This document shows positions 17,100 through 25,680 of a stretch of DNA of 64,000 nt, one piece after another. The position numbers and the translations under genes were made by a program. Each line of letters begins with the position of its first letter. The stretch's first letter is position 1. The notes beneath the pieces were generated by a model. It saw only the letters and a list, made by a program, of their open reading frames with translations. It had not been told where the DNA came from and ran no database searches. This DNA is from Bacteroidota bacterium (lineage in GTDB: Bacteria; Bacteroidota; JABWAT01): NCBI GenBank assembly GCA_013360915.1, contig JABWAT010000001.1:69259-133258 (forward strand). The letters are read 5' to 3'.

Positions 17100-18511
17100 G
17101 CGTTTTTTACAGTACTTTCGAACGCCATGCTCATGGCGAGGGATTAAAAGGGCATTCCACTCATTACTGTCCGGGTTGCGGACATGGACTTGCTCATAAA
17201 TTCCTTGCAGAGAGCATTGATGAACTTGGCATTCAGGACCGGACCATTGCCATTTCCCCGGTAGGATGTTCGGTTTTTCTCTATTATTACCTCGATGTAG
17301 GAAACTCACAGGCTGCCCATGGTCGTGCACCGGCTGTGGCTCTCGGTCACAAAATGGCAAATCCGGAATCCATTGTGATCAGCTATCAGGGTGATGGCGA
17401 TCTGGCATCGATCGGATTGGCAGAAATTATCCACGCCGCCCAGCTTGGGCTGCCAATCACAGTCATTTTCGTGAACAATGCCATTTACGGGATGACCGGT
17501 GGTCAGATGGCTCCCACCACCCTTCCCGGAATGAAAACCATGACCTCTCCGTACGGACGGAATCAGTTCATGGGCAGTCCGCTCAGAATGGCTGAAATGA
17601 TCGCCCAGATAGATGCTCCCATCTATGTCGAACGGGTTGCTCTATTTGATTCAAAGCAAAGAAACCGTGCCAAAAAGGCCATCAAAAAGGGCCTTACCCT
17701 TCAGATGGAAAACAAAGGTTTTTCATTCGTGGAAGTTCTGGCCGAATGTCCCACTCACCTTCACATGACCCCGACTGATGCTCAGGAATGGGTGAAATCC
17801 ACCATGATCACCTGGTTTCCTCTCGGAGTAAAAAAGGATGTGGAACCTGCCAATACGTTCCAGTTTGATAAACCGGTTTTCAAGGCAGATACCCTTCGCC
17901 ACCTGGCGGGAGCCTCAAATGAAAAAGTGAAAAAATTCTCTGACGGATTTCCTTCTCATGTTGCTCCGCTCGATATCAGTCTGAAACTGGCCGGATCAGG
18001 AGGCGATGGTGCACAGACGGCGGCGTTGCTGATCACACGTACTGCAATCAACGAGGGATTTGATTCAACTCATATTCCCAGTTACGGTCCTGAAAGCCGC
18101 GGCGGAACCAGTTATGCCGATGTGCACATTGCTGAGATGGAAGTATTGTCACCTTCTGCTCCTCATCCGAATATCCTGCTGGCCTTTAATCAGCCCAGCA
18201 TGGATAAATTTGGTCCGAAGGTGAAGGAAGGCGGAATCATCGTTGGCGACAGCACGGTCATTCATACCATTCCCACGCTTGAAAGAAACGTGCGGGTGGT
18301 ACTGGTTCCTTTGAGTGATCTTGCCAAAAAACTCGGGAAAGTGATGGTGAAAAATGTCGTGGCTCTGGGAGCGCTTCAGGCTGCAACCAACCTTTTCCCG
18401 CCCGAATCATTTCTGACGGCACTCCGTCAGGCACTGAAAGACAAACATGACCTGATTCCGCTGAATGAAGAGGCGTTCCGTGCCGGAATGGCTTCTGTGA
18501 AAGAGGAATAA
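17096..18511 (+). CDS. korB: 2-oxoacid:ferredoxin oxidoreductase beta-gamma fusion
   Basis: A 471-aa fusion. The N-terminal half (about 1-280) is the thiamine-diphosphate beta subunit: YCPGCGHG near 24-31, PVGCS, GDGDLASIG and a VNNAIYGMTGGQ loop. From about 295 the chain becomes a gamma subunit, with LAGSGGDGAQTAA, SYGPESRGG and AFNQPSMDKFG. With the ferredoxin domain on the alpha subunit, the two genes encode all four modules. A strong terminator follows, so the operon has just these two genes. Confidence 0.88.
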   Translation: MSVFYSTFERHAHGEGLKGHSTHYCPGCGHGLAHKFLAESIDELGIQDRTIAISPVGCSVFLYYYLDVGNSQAAHGRAPAVALGHKMANPESIVISYQGDGDLASIGLAEIIHAAQLGLPITVIFVNNAIYGMTGGQMAPTTLPGMKTMTSPYGRNQFMGSPLRMAEMIAQIDAPIYVERVALFDSKQRNRAKKAIKKGLTLQMENKGFSFVEVLAECPTHLHMTPTDAQEWVKSTMITWFPLGVKKDVEPANTFQFDKPVFKADTLRHLAGASNEKVKKFSDGFPSHVAPLDISLKLAGSGGDGAQTAALLITRTAINEGFDSTHIPSYGPESRGGTSYADVHIAEMEVLSPSAPHPNILLAFNQPSMDKFGPKVKEGGIIVGDSTVIHTIPTLERNVRVVLVPLSDLAKKLGKVMVKNVVALGALQAATNLFPPESFLTALRQALKDKHDLIPLNEEAFRAGMASVKEE

Positions 18512-18534
18512 GGTACCGTTTTTTATCGTTGCTG

Positions 18535-18578
18535 AAGGGCATGAGGGTTCCGAAAAACCAGTCATGCCCTTTTTCTTT
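18535..18578 (+). terminator. terminator of the korAB operon
   Basis: A ten-base-pair stem AAGGGCATGA / TCATGCCCTT (18535-18544 with 18562-18571), with a possible inner GGTT/AACC extension, is followed by TTTTCTTTT. It begins 24 bp after the korB stop. Confidence 0.88.
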
Positions 18579-18649
18579 TAATTACGGATTTCGCGTGGAT
18601 GCCGTTTCCGAAGACGATGTATGGAAACGGAGGAAATTTATTGGACTGA

Positions 18650-19726
18650 TTACAACTCTGCAATCATGGCAGAAACGCTCATCCCCGAACCCACCGCCGC
18701 CAGCAGAATCTTATCCCCTTTTTTCAGCGAGTAACCCGGTTCTTCACCACGAAGAATACGATCGAGCAAAACGGGAACCGATGCAACCGCATTGTTCCCC
18801 ATCCATGAGACAATCAGCGGGAGAAAGTCATCGGGCCAGGTTTCATCTCCGAACTGTCTGAATAACCGGCGGGTGATCGATTCCAGCATTTTGGTATTGG
18901 CCTGGTGAATCAGAAGCATCCTGATGTCCGATGGCTGAAGGTTTGCCTTACGGAGCAATGCGGCTAACGATTCGGGAACTGTTTCGATGGCATATTCATA
19001 TAAACGATGTCCATCCATCTTTACATACAGATTCTCGGAAGGTTCATCAGGTCCGTATGAACGGCCCATCTTCAGCAAACGATTGTGAATTTCTGTATCG
19101 GTCCGGGTCAGATGGTTCATTAACCCGGATGAACCGGATTCATCACCCGACTCAAGAAGAACGGCCCCTGCACCATCGGCAAAAATCATGACGTCGCGGT
19201 CATGCGGATCTGATACCCGGGACAAGGTTTCCACCCCGATAACGAGGGCCCTGGTTCCACCTTCGGTCAGTAACCAGTTTCGGGCCTGAATAAGTCCGAG
19301 GATCCAGGCAGGGCAACCAAAGTTGATATCCCAGGCCACACAGAACGGATTTCTGATCCCCAGTTTTTGCTTAATACGGGAAGCCACTGATGGAATCAGG
19401 TCGCCGCGGTTGGTGCCCTCTGCAATGTCCCCAAAGTTCTGGGCACAAATGATGATATCAACCGATTCCGGATCGGCGCCAACGGATTCCAAAGCACGTT
19501 TTGCTGCAAAGAAGCCCAGATCGGAAGTTACGTGCTGTGGTTCGATCCACCGGCGTTCCCTGATCCCTGTGATTTTTGAGAATTTGCGGATAATGGTTTC
19601 TGAATCATCGGTCACAGGCGTTCCATCCGGCTGAAAAAACCGGTGATTTAAAAAGGCCTCATTCGGCACCACCCGCTCAGGTAAATAACTGCCGGTTCCT
19701 GCAATCCGGACCACTTTTTTCATCAT
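18650..19726 (-). CDS. 3-oxoacyl-ACP synthase III-like (FabH family) enzyme
   Basis: A 358-aa condensing enzyme from the first of two adjacent ATGs (19726; the second is 19723), followed by KKVVRIAGTGSYLPE, the usual family N-terminus. The Cys-His-Asn triad is visible in NFGCPAW, LLIHQANTKM and SWMGNNAVAS. It should join an acyl-CoA to malonyl-ACP or a related substrate. No other fatty-acid genes are adjacent, so it may be an accessory KAS III. A TAnnTTTG-like box ends six bases before the first ATG, and the only SD-like GGAGCGG lies too far upstream (more than 12 nt), hinting at a leaderless mRNA. Confidence 0.85.
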   Translation of the reverse strand: MMKKVVRIAGTGSYLPERVVPNEAFLNHRFFQPDGTPVTDDSETIIRKFSKITGIRERRWIEPQHVTSDLGFFAAKRALESVGADPESVDIIICAQNFGDIAEGTNRGDLIPSVASRIKQKLGIRNPFCVAWDINFGCPAWILGLIQARNWLLTEGGTRALVIGVETLSRVSDPHDRDVMIFADGAGAVLLESGDESGSSGLMNHLTRTDTEIHNRLLKMGRSYGPDEPSENLYVKMDGHRLYEYAIETVPESLAALLRKANLQPSDIRMLLIHQANTKMLESITRRLFRQFGDETWPDDFLPLIVSWMGNNAVASVPVLLDRILRGEEPGYSLKKGDKILLAAVGSGMSVSAMIAEL

Positions 19727-19731
19727 GCGTG

Positions 19732-19763
19732 CAAATATCCGCTCCCCGGATACGATTTGAAAA
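19732..19763 (-). promoter_or_regulatory. candidate promoter of the KAS III-like gene
   Basis: On minus, TTTTCA (19763-19758), an 18-bp spacer and GATATTTG (19739-19732) precede the ATG at 19726. If transcription starts about four bases after the box, the leader is one or two nucleotides long. Confidence 0.45.
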
Positions 19764-19813
19764 CAATTCATTACTTTACATAAGTTATGTTATTATTCTG
19801 TTCATATTCTGCT

Positions 19814-19845
19814 TTTAAATTCGCCGGATGGAACATGTATCTTTG
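19814..19845 (+). promoter_or_regulatory. candidate promoter of the nadE operon
   Basis: TTTAAA (19814-19819), an 18-bp spacer and an exact TATCTTTG (19838-19845) end five bases before the nadE ATG. No SD is present between box and start, so the mRNA may be leaderless or nearly so. Confidence 0.5.
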
Positions 19846-19850
19846 AAGTC

Positions 19851-20678
19851 ATGCTTAGCTTATCACTTCATTACCCCGAAATCACCGCTGGTCTGGTCAT
19901 GTTTATCAGAAAATCAGTCCGGGAACCCGGATTCAGCAAAGTGGTTCTTGGTCTTTCTGGCGGAATTGATTCTGCTCTGGTGGCCGCCCTGGCTGTAAAA
20001 GCCCTCGGTCCGGAAAATGTACTGGGCGTCAGAATGCCCTATCAGACATCCTCTCCCGATTCACTGGCCGATGCTCAGCTCGTGGCAGATACCTTTGGTT
20101 TCCAGCTCGAAACAGTTTCTATAACGGAAGCCTGTGAGGGACTTTTCTCATTGAGTGGTGAAACGAATCAGAACCGGCGCGGAAATGTCATGGCCCGGAT
20201 GCGGATGATTGTTTTGTTTGACCGCTCCCAACGTGATTCCAGGCTGGTTCTGGGGACCTCGAACAAAACCGAACTGATGCTTGGTTACGGCACCTGGTAC
20301 GGAGACATGGCCTCGGCGGTTAATCCGGTTGGTGATTTGTACAAAACACAGATCAGAGAGCTATCGGAATTTTTAGGTGTTCCCCAGCCTGTGATTAAGA
20401 AAAAACCCTCCGCCGATTTGTGGACCGGTCAGACCGATGAACAGGAAATGGGATTTTCGTACGACGATGCAGATCAGATCTTATACAGAATGGTGGATCT
20501 GCGTCTTCAGGATGATGAAATTGCCCAGGCAGGATATCCGCTGCCACTGGTCCGGAAAATCAGAGGAATGATGATCCGTTCGCAATACAAACGCCGGCTT
20601 CCCCTGATTCCGAAACTGACTACCCGTTCAGTCGGTACCGATTTTCTCTACCCCCGTGATTGGTACCAGGCCTTCTGA
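19851..20678 (+). CDS. nadE: ammonia-dependent NAD+ synthetase
   Basis: A 275-aa PP-loop enzyme amidating nicotinate adenine dinucleotide to NAD. The P-loop GLSGGIDSALV lies near 33-43, with GTSNKTELMLGYGTWYGD and KKPSADLWTGQTDE downstream. There is no glutaminase domain, so ammonia is the likely nitrogen source. It heads a nine-gene operon. Its TGA shares one base with the rsmI ATG (TGATG). Confidence 0.93.
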   Translation: MLSLSLHYPEITAGLVMFIRKSVREPGFSKVVLGLSGGIDSALVAALAVKALGPENVLGVRMPYQTSSPDSLADAQLVADTFGFQLETVSITEACEGLFSLSGETNQNRRGNVMARMRMIVLFDRSQRDSRLVLGTSNKTELMLGYGTWYGDMASAVNPVGDLYKTQIRELSEFLGVPQPVIKKKPSADLWTGQTDEQEMGFSYDDADQILYRMVDLRLQDDEIAQAGYPLPLVRKIRGMMIRSQYKRRLPLIPKLTTRSVGTDFLYPRDWYQAF

Positions 20679-21421
20679 TGACCGCTGAACCCGGCACCCT
20701 TTATCTGGTTTCAACTCCCATTGGTAATCTGGAGGACATGACATTTCGTGCGGTGTCGGTTTTAAAATCCGTTTCCCTGATTGCTGCCGAAGACACAAGG
20801 AATTCGGGAATCCTCCTCTCTCATTACCAGATAGCCACAGCGGTCATCAGTCTTCATGACCACAATGAGCGGAACCGGACAGCTTCGGTTCTGACCCGTC
20901 TGCAGGCGGGCGATTCAGTTGCACTGATTTCAGATGCCGGCACACCCCTGATATCGGACCCTGGTTATTTCCTCGTCCGGGAAGCCATCCGGAATTCCAT
21001 CCGGGTTGAAGCCATACCCGGTGCAAGTGCGCTTCTGACGGCGCTTGTGTCATCGGGCCTGGCATGCGATCAGTTTTATTTTGTGGGATTCCTTCCGCAG
21101 AAAAAAGGACGCAGATCCAGACTGCAGTCCCTTTCAACCATACAGGGAACGCTGGTTTTTTACGAGTCTCCTTTCCGTATCCACTCCCTGATCGAAGATT
21201 GTCTTGAAATTTATGGCAACCGTCAGGCCGTCCTCACACGTGAACTGACCAAGAAATTTGAAACCATTTACCGTGGTGACCTTCAGTCCCTGAAAACCTC
21301 CCTTTCCGGTCAATCTCTGAAAGGTGAAATGGTTCTGCTGGTGGAAGGCCTCACCCGTCACCTCAGACAGGACGATGATCATGATCAGCCGGATCCACTC
21401 TATTCTGTTCCCAGGCCCTGA
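20678..21421 (+). CDS. rsmI: 16S rRNA (cytidine1402-2'-O)-methyltransferase
   Basis: A 247-aa tetrapyrrole-methylase-fold enzyme that 2'-O-methylates C1402 of 16S rRNA. Motifs are STPIGNLEDMTFRA, AAEDTRNSG, ISDAGTPLISDPG and IPGASALLTAL. The start at 20678 is chosen because it overlaps the nadE stop as TGATG; an in-frame ATG at 20660 would lie inside nadE. The coding region overlaps lnt by about 40 bases. Confidence 0.93.
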   Translation: MTAEPGTLYLVSTPIGNLEDMTFRAVSVLKSVSLIAAEDTRNSGILLSHYQIATAVISLHDHNERNRTASVLTRLQAGDSVALISDAGTPLISDPGYFLVREAIRNSIRVEAIPGASALLTALVSSGLACDQFYFVGFLPQKKGRRSRLQSLSTIQGTLVFYESPFRIHSLIEDCLEIYGNRQAVLTRELTKKFETIYRGDLQSLKTSLSGQSLKGEMVLLVEGLTRHLRQDDDHDQPDPLYSVPRP

Positions 21422-23000
21422 AGAGCCAACCTGGAAACTGATGATCGTTGGGGCCCTTTGCTGGGTGCTCAGCTATCCGCCATTCAACCTGTCTTTTCTG
21501 GCCCCCGGACTGCTTCTCCCGGTTTTTGCCATTCTCACCGGACACAAATCCCACCTGAGAAAAACAGGAGAGTTTTACCTCTATTTGCTTCTGGCTCATT
21601 CACTTACGTTGTACTGGATTTGCTTTTCAACCTTTGCAGGTGGGGTGCTGGCCATTCTGGTCAATCCGGTTTTTATGCTGTTCCCGGTCCTGATCTGGCT
21701 GCTGACCCATCAATGGGTTTCCCGTCGATATCAACTTTTTTATCTGGGTTGCCTCTGGATCGGATTCGAGTATCTGCTCAGTTTATGGGAGCTTGCCTTC
21801 CCCTGGATGCTCCTGGGTCACAGCCAGTTTTTGTTTTCCTGGGTTCTGGAGTGGGCATCGGCTGGCGGAGTGTGGCTCGTTTCATTTTTTGTCTTTCTGT
21901 CATCCTGGTGGTTGTGGGAATCTGGTCAATCGCATCAGAAAACTGGCAACTGGTCCAGATCTTATCTGATGACCGGCCTGGCGGGCTTTCTGTTCATCAT
22001 GGCGGGAGGATGGCTTCTCTCCCTTCAACCGGTTCAGGAGGATGGATCGGTCCGTGCTGCCGTTATTCAGCCCAATGTGGATCCTTGGGCCAAATGGGAT
22101 GGCGACAACGAATATCAGAATCTCGTTCAGCTAACCGGAATGACCCGGAAGGCTGCTGAAACCGATTCATTGATACAGCTTGCCATCTGGCCTGAAACCG
22201 CCGTTTCCTTTTATCTGCTGGCCGATCGCGGACGGTTTGCCCTCGATGATATCCGATTACTGTCTGCCCAGACCGGCATTCAGGTGGCGACCGGGTATCC
22301 GCATGTAACATATTTTGATGATTCAACACTGGCTCCCCCAAGTGCGCGGTACAGCCGAATCCAGAACCGGTACTATCTGCATTACAATGCAGCAACCCTG
22401 ATCGATTCGGGTCGCTCCCAGATTCCCTATGGCAAGATGATGCTGGTTCCCTTCGCAGAGCGGGTTCCCTGGGTCGATTCGGTCCCCTTTATGAAGGACC
22501 TTCGTTTCAATCTGGCCGGACTTGGCGGATGGGGTAAAGGACAGGATACCGTGGTTTTTGCGCTTTCAGGACAGGATTCAATCCGGTTCCCGCTCGCCAT
22601 CTGTTACGAATCGGCTTTTCCTCATCTGATCAGGGAGTTCACCTTAAGGGGAGCCACTGTTCTGGCCGTCATAACCAATGACGGCTGGTGGGGTCACACA
22701 TCGGGTTATTCACAGCATTTCGAATTTTCCCGGCTCCGTGCCATCGAAAACCGCCGGTGGGTGATCCGCAGTGCCAATAACGGAATTTCGGGTTTTATCG
22801 ATCCGCACGGAAAAGTGATCCGGAAATCGGAATTCTGGACCGACGACATTCTCATTGAAACAGCAGGCCTTTCAAGTGGTCAGTCCCTTTTTATGCAGTG
22901 GGGACATTGGGTTCCGGTCACCCTTCTGATTTTGGGTTTCCTCCTGATTCCCATTGCCTTATTTTCACGCCTTTTTGTTAAAGCAACCATCCGAGATTAA
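21381..23000 (+). CDS. lnt: apolipoprotein N-acyltransferase
   Basis: A 539-aa inner-membrane enzyme adding the third acyl chain to lipoproteins. The N-terminal 200 residues hold six to seven helices, followed by a nitrilase-like periplasmic domain and a C-terminal helix. Catalytic residues are visible as Glu in WPETAVSF, Lys in YGKMMLVPF and Cys in AICYESAF. The ATG at 21381 has AGGA eight bases upstream; ATGs at 21375 and 21324 are less well placed. Several lipoproteins in the window are likely substrates. Confidence 0.92.
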   Translation: MISRIHSILFPGPEEPTWKLMIVGALCWVLSYPPFNLSFLAPGLLLPVFAILTGHKSHLRKTGEFYLYLLLAHSLTLYWICFSTFAGGVLAILVNPVFMLFPVLIWLLTHQWVSRRYQLFYLGCLWIGFEYLLSLWELAFPWMLLGHSQFLFSWVLEWASAGGVWLVSFFVFLSSWWLWESGQSHQKTGNWSRSYLMTGLAGFLFIMAGGWLLSLQPVQEDGSVRAAVIQPNVDPWAKWDGDNEYQNLVQLTGMTRKAAETDSLIQLAIWPETAVSFYLLADRGRFALDDIRLLSAQTGIQVATGYPHVTYFDDSTLAPPSARYSRIQNRYYLHYNAATLIDSGRSQIPYGKMMLVPFAERVPWVDSVPFMKDLRFNLAGLGGWGKGQDTVVFALSGQDSIRFPLAICYESAFPHLIREFTLRGATVLAVITNDGWWGHTSGYSQHFEFSRLRAIENRRWVIRSANNGISGFIDPHGKVIRKSEFWTDDILIETAGLSSGQSLFMQWGHWVPVTLLILGFLLIPIALFSRLFVKATIRD

Positions 23001-23019
23001 ACTGGAAAGTCCATTTGTC

Positions 23020-23637
23020 ATGACTGAGGTCCTTTTACCGGTAATTGAATGGCTGAATGGTCATTCCGTCATCCTTGCCAGCACCTCCCCCCGCCGTCAG
23101 GATCTGTTAAAAGCGTTGGGAATCCGGTTTACCGTACAGGTTCAATCCATCGATGAAACGCATGCTGGTCTCCCCTCGGACCCACCCCTGCTTGCACAGC
23201 AGCTTGCAGCCGATAAGGTCAACGCAATCAGACCCGATTTTCCCGGCTCCTACATTATCGGGGCCGATACAGTTGTTGCCTGGCATGGGAAATCGGTTGG
23301 AAAACCCGGTTCAGCCGATGAGGCAATCCGGATGCTCAGGAAACTCAGCGACCATCAGCATCAGGTTTATACCGGTCTCGCCATTGCAGTTCCTGGTCAG
23401 GAAACCCTTCATGTGGCCGTCGAACAGACCGATGTCCGGTTCAGGCACCTTGGGGATGATGAGATCAACGCCTACCTTCAAACCGGGTCACCGCTCGACA
23501 AGGCTGGTGCCTATGGCATTCAGGATCCCATGGCAGCCACGTTTATCATGGGAATCCGGGGAGACTATTACAATGTGGTCGGATTTCCCCTCCGGCGTTT
23601 TTACGAACTGATTTCCAACATCCGATCTGGCCAGTGA
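23020..23637 (+). CDS. maf: Maf-family nucleotide pyrophosphatase
   Basis: A 205-aa house-cleaning pyrophosphatase. Motifs are ILASTSPRRQDLL near 18-30, GADTVVAW, GKPGSADEA and YGIQDPMAATF, plus NVVGFPL at the end. The start at 23020 has GGAAAG about ten bases upstream and avoids overlap with lnt; an in-frame ATG at 22954 is inside lnt. Whether it acts on dTTP/UTP or m7GTP cannot be settled here. Confidence 0.9.
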   Translation: MTEVLLPVIEWLNGHSVILASTSPRRQDLLKALGIRFTVQVQSIDETHAGLPSDPPLLAQQLAADKVNAIRPDFPGSYIIGADTVVAWHGKSVGKPGSADEAIRMLRKLSDHQHQVYTGLAIAVPGQETLHVAVEQTDVRFRHLGDDEINAYLQTGSPLDKAGAYGIQDPMAATFIMGIRGDYYNVVGFPLRRFYELISNIRSGQ

Positions 23638-24554
23638 GGGCCCCTGTGCTTCCGGTCCTGTTTATTGTTGGTCCGACTGCAACCGGTAAATCTTCCCTTG
23701 CCCTCAGCCTGGCAATCCGTCATCAGGCTCATATTTTATCACTGGATTCCCGGCAGATTTACCGTCACATGTCCATCGGAACGGCTCAGCCTTCAGAAGA
23801 GGATCTGAGCAGAGTTCCGCATCACTTCACGGGTGAGCTGGATCCGGCAGGTTCCTGGAATGCTTTCGATTGCTTCCAGCAGGTACGCGAGAGAATCAAA
23901 TCGCTACGGGCAGAAGGAGTCCCTGTCATTGCCGCAGGTGGAAGCGGCTTGTACTATTCGGCCGTCGTACATGGAATTGCAGACATTCCTGCCGATCAGG
24001 AAACCCGGCTTCGACTCGAAAACCGCTTACACGCCGAAGGAAAAGATGCCTTGTTCGCCGAACTTCAGCAAGCAGATCCTGAATCGGCTCAACGGATGGA
24101 TCCGACGAAAACCCAGCGGCTCATCAGAGCACTCGAAGTTCTCACCTTCACCGGCAAACCCATCAGCTGGTGGCAGCGACAGGATCCTCCATCTCCCTTT
24201 CCATTCCCTTACAAATCCATTGGTCTCCATCTGCCAAAACCGGAATTGGAGGCCTCCATCCGGAAAAGAGTGGAGTCCATGATCCGTTCGGGACTGGAAG
24301 AGGAAGTCAGGCACCTGCGGTCACTTGGTTTCGACTGGACCTCCAATTGTCTGCGGACAGTGGGATATTCCGAATGGAGAGAGTATTTTGAGGGGAAAAC
24401 CAGCCAATCATCGGTTGGTGAGCAGATTGTCATTCAGACCCGCCGGTATGCCAAACGGCAAATGACATGGTTCCGGCGTGAAACCAACATTCACTGGCTT
24501 CAAGCCAGCGACAGCAACCTGTTCTCTCTCGCAGAAAAATACTGGACAGAATAA
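23634..24554 (+). CDS. miaA: tRNA dimethylallyltransferase
   Basis: A 306-aa enzyme adding dimethylallyl to A37 of UNN-reading tRNAs. The P-loop GPTATGKSS is near 13-21, followed by SLDSRQIYRHMSIGTAQPS, DPTKTQRLIRALEV and the C-terminal RRYAKRQMTWFRR. The start is GTG, overlapping the maf TGA as GTGA. The window also encodes MiaE at 37483, so the modified base is probably taken on to the hydroxylated form. Confidence 0.93.
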   Translation: MRAPVLPVLFIVGPTATGKSSLALSLAIRHQAHILSLDSRQIYRHMSIGTAQPSEEDLSRVPHHFTGELDPAGSWNAFDCFQQVRERIKSLRAEGVPVIAAGGSGLYYSAVVHGIADIPADQETRLRLENRLHAEGKDALFAELQQADPESAQRMDPTKTQRLIRALEVLTFTGKPISWWQRQDPPSPFPFPYKSIGLHLPKPELEASIRKRVESMIRSGLEEEVRHLRSLGFDWTSNCLRTVGYSEWREYFEGKTSQSSVGEQIVIQTRRYAKRQMTWFRRETNIHWLQASDSNLFSLAEKYWTE

Positions 24555-25154
24555 ATGGGCGTGATTAATTATATATGGATCGGACTGATCCTCATTTCTC
24601 TGGTCTTTGCTGCCATCAACGGGAAGATGGCCGAGATCACCCAGGCTGCCATTGAGTATGCCAAAACCGGAGTGGATATTTCCATCGGTCTGGTGGGAAT
24701 CATGGCTTTGTGGCTGGGTATCATGCGGGTCGGAGAAAAGGCAGGTCTGATAAACCTGATTTCCAAACTGATATTTCCTGTGCTTAAAAAACTCTTCCCG
24801 GGCGTCCCCGGCGACCATCCTGCTCTCGGATCGGTGGTGATGAACCTGTCAGCCAACATGCTGGGGCTGAACAACGCCGCGACACCGCTCGGACTGAAGG
24901 CCATGGAAGAATTGCAGAAACTCAATAAAGTGAAAGACCGGGTAACCGATGCCATGGTCATGTTCCTTGCATTGAACACCAGCAGTGTTCAACTCATACC
25001 CGCCAGCGTGATTGCTATCCTGATCGCAGCGGGTTCCACCAGCCCAACCGACATTATCATCACTGCCCTGCTGGCCACCACGGCTTCGACTCTGACAGCC
25101 ATTGTGGCTGTGAAGGTTCTTGGACGATTCAACAGGGAGTCGCAGCATGACTGA
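24555..25154 (+). CDS. spmA: SpmA-like nucleoside-recognition (Gate) membrane protein
   Basis: A 199-aa membrane protein with about five helices, matching spore maturation protein A. The Gate-domain segment reads SANMLGLNNAATPLGLKAMEEL and the C-terminus NTSSVQLIPASVIAI. Its ATG follows the miaA stop directly. SpmA/SpmB pairs are widespread outside spore formers and probably form a transporter of unknown substrate; no sporulation gene is seen here. Confidence 0.88.
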   Translation: MGVINYIWIGLILISLVFAAINGKMAEITQAAIEYAKTGVDISIGLVGIMALWLGIMRVGEKAGLINLISKLIFPVLKKLFPGVPGDHPALGSVVMNLSANMLGLNNAATPLGLKAMEELQKLNKVKDRVTDAMVMFLALNTSSVQLIPASVIAILIAAGSTSPTDIIITALLATTASTLTAIVAVKVLGRFNRESQHD

Positions 25155-25680
25155 TTTTCTGAAGTCCCTGTCCGAATGGGCCATTCCGGTCATGATCGCC
25201 GGGATTCCCCTGTATGCAATAATCAAACGGATTCCGGTGTATGAAGAGGCAGTTGAAGGTGCGAAGGAGGGCTTTCAGGTTGCCTTAAGAATCATTCCTT
25301 TTCTGGTATTGATGCTTGTGGCCGTAGGCATGTTCAGGGCATCAGGCGCATTGGATTGGATGACCAGCTTACTGTCACCAGCGCTGGCAGCAGTGGGATT
25401 TCCCGAAGAATTGCTGCCTCTTGCCTTGCTGAGACCGCTTTCAGGAAGTGGATCTCTGGCCATTGTCACCGACCTGGTCACCACCCACGGTCCAGATAGT
25501 CTCATTGCGAAAATGGCGGCTACCATCATGGGTTCAACTGAAACCACCTTTTATGTGATCACCGTCTATTTCGGCAGTGTGGGCATCCGGAAATTTCGTC
25601 ATTCCATTCCAGCAGGTTTGCTGGCCGATCTTGCCGGAATCATTGCAAGCGTGATTATTTGTCGCTGGGTGTTTTTGTGA
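25147..25680 (+). CDS. spmB: SpmB-like nucleoside-recognition (Gate) membrane protein
   Basis: A 177-aa partner of SpmA with about five helices. Visible are RIIPFLVLMLVAVGMFRASG and LLPLALLRPLSGSGSLAIVTDL, then GSTETTFYVITVYFG, a hallmark of this family. The ATG at 25147 has GGGAG about nine bases upstream and overlaps the end of spmA by eight bases. Its TGA overlaps the GTG start of the next gene. Confidence 0.88.
   Translation: MTDFLKSLSEWAIPVMIAGIPLYAIIKRIPVYEEAVEGAKEGFQVALRIIPFLVLMLVAVGMFRASGALDWMTSLLSPALAAVGFPEELLPLALLRPLSGSGSLAIVTDLVTTHGPDSLIAKMAATIMGSTETTFYVITVYFGSVGIRKFRHSIPAGLLADLAGIIASVIICRWVFL

Noticed and set aside
21458-22159. 233-aa plus-strand ORF
   Set aside because: It is out of frame inside lnt, which has its full catalytic triad.
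24555-25680. Sporulation locus
   Set aside because: SpmA/SpmB occur in many non-sporeformers and no other sporulation gene is seen; the SpoIIE-type domains at the end are RsbU-like phosphatases.
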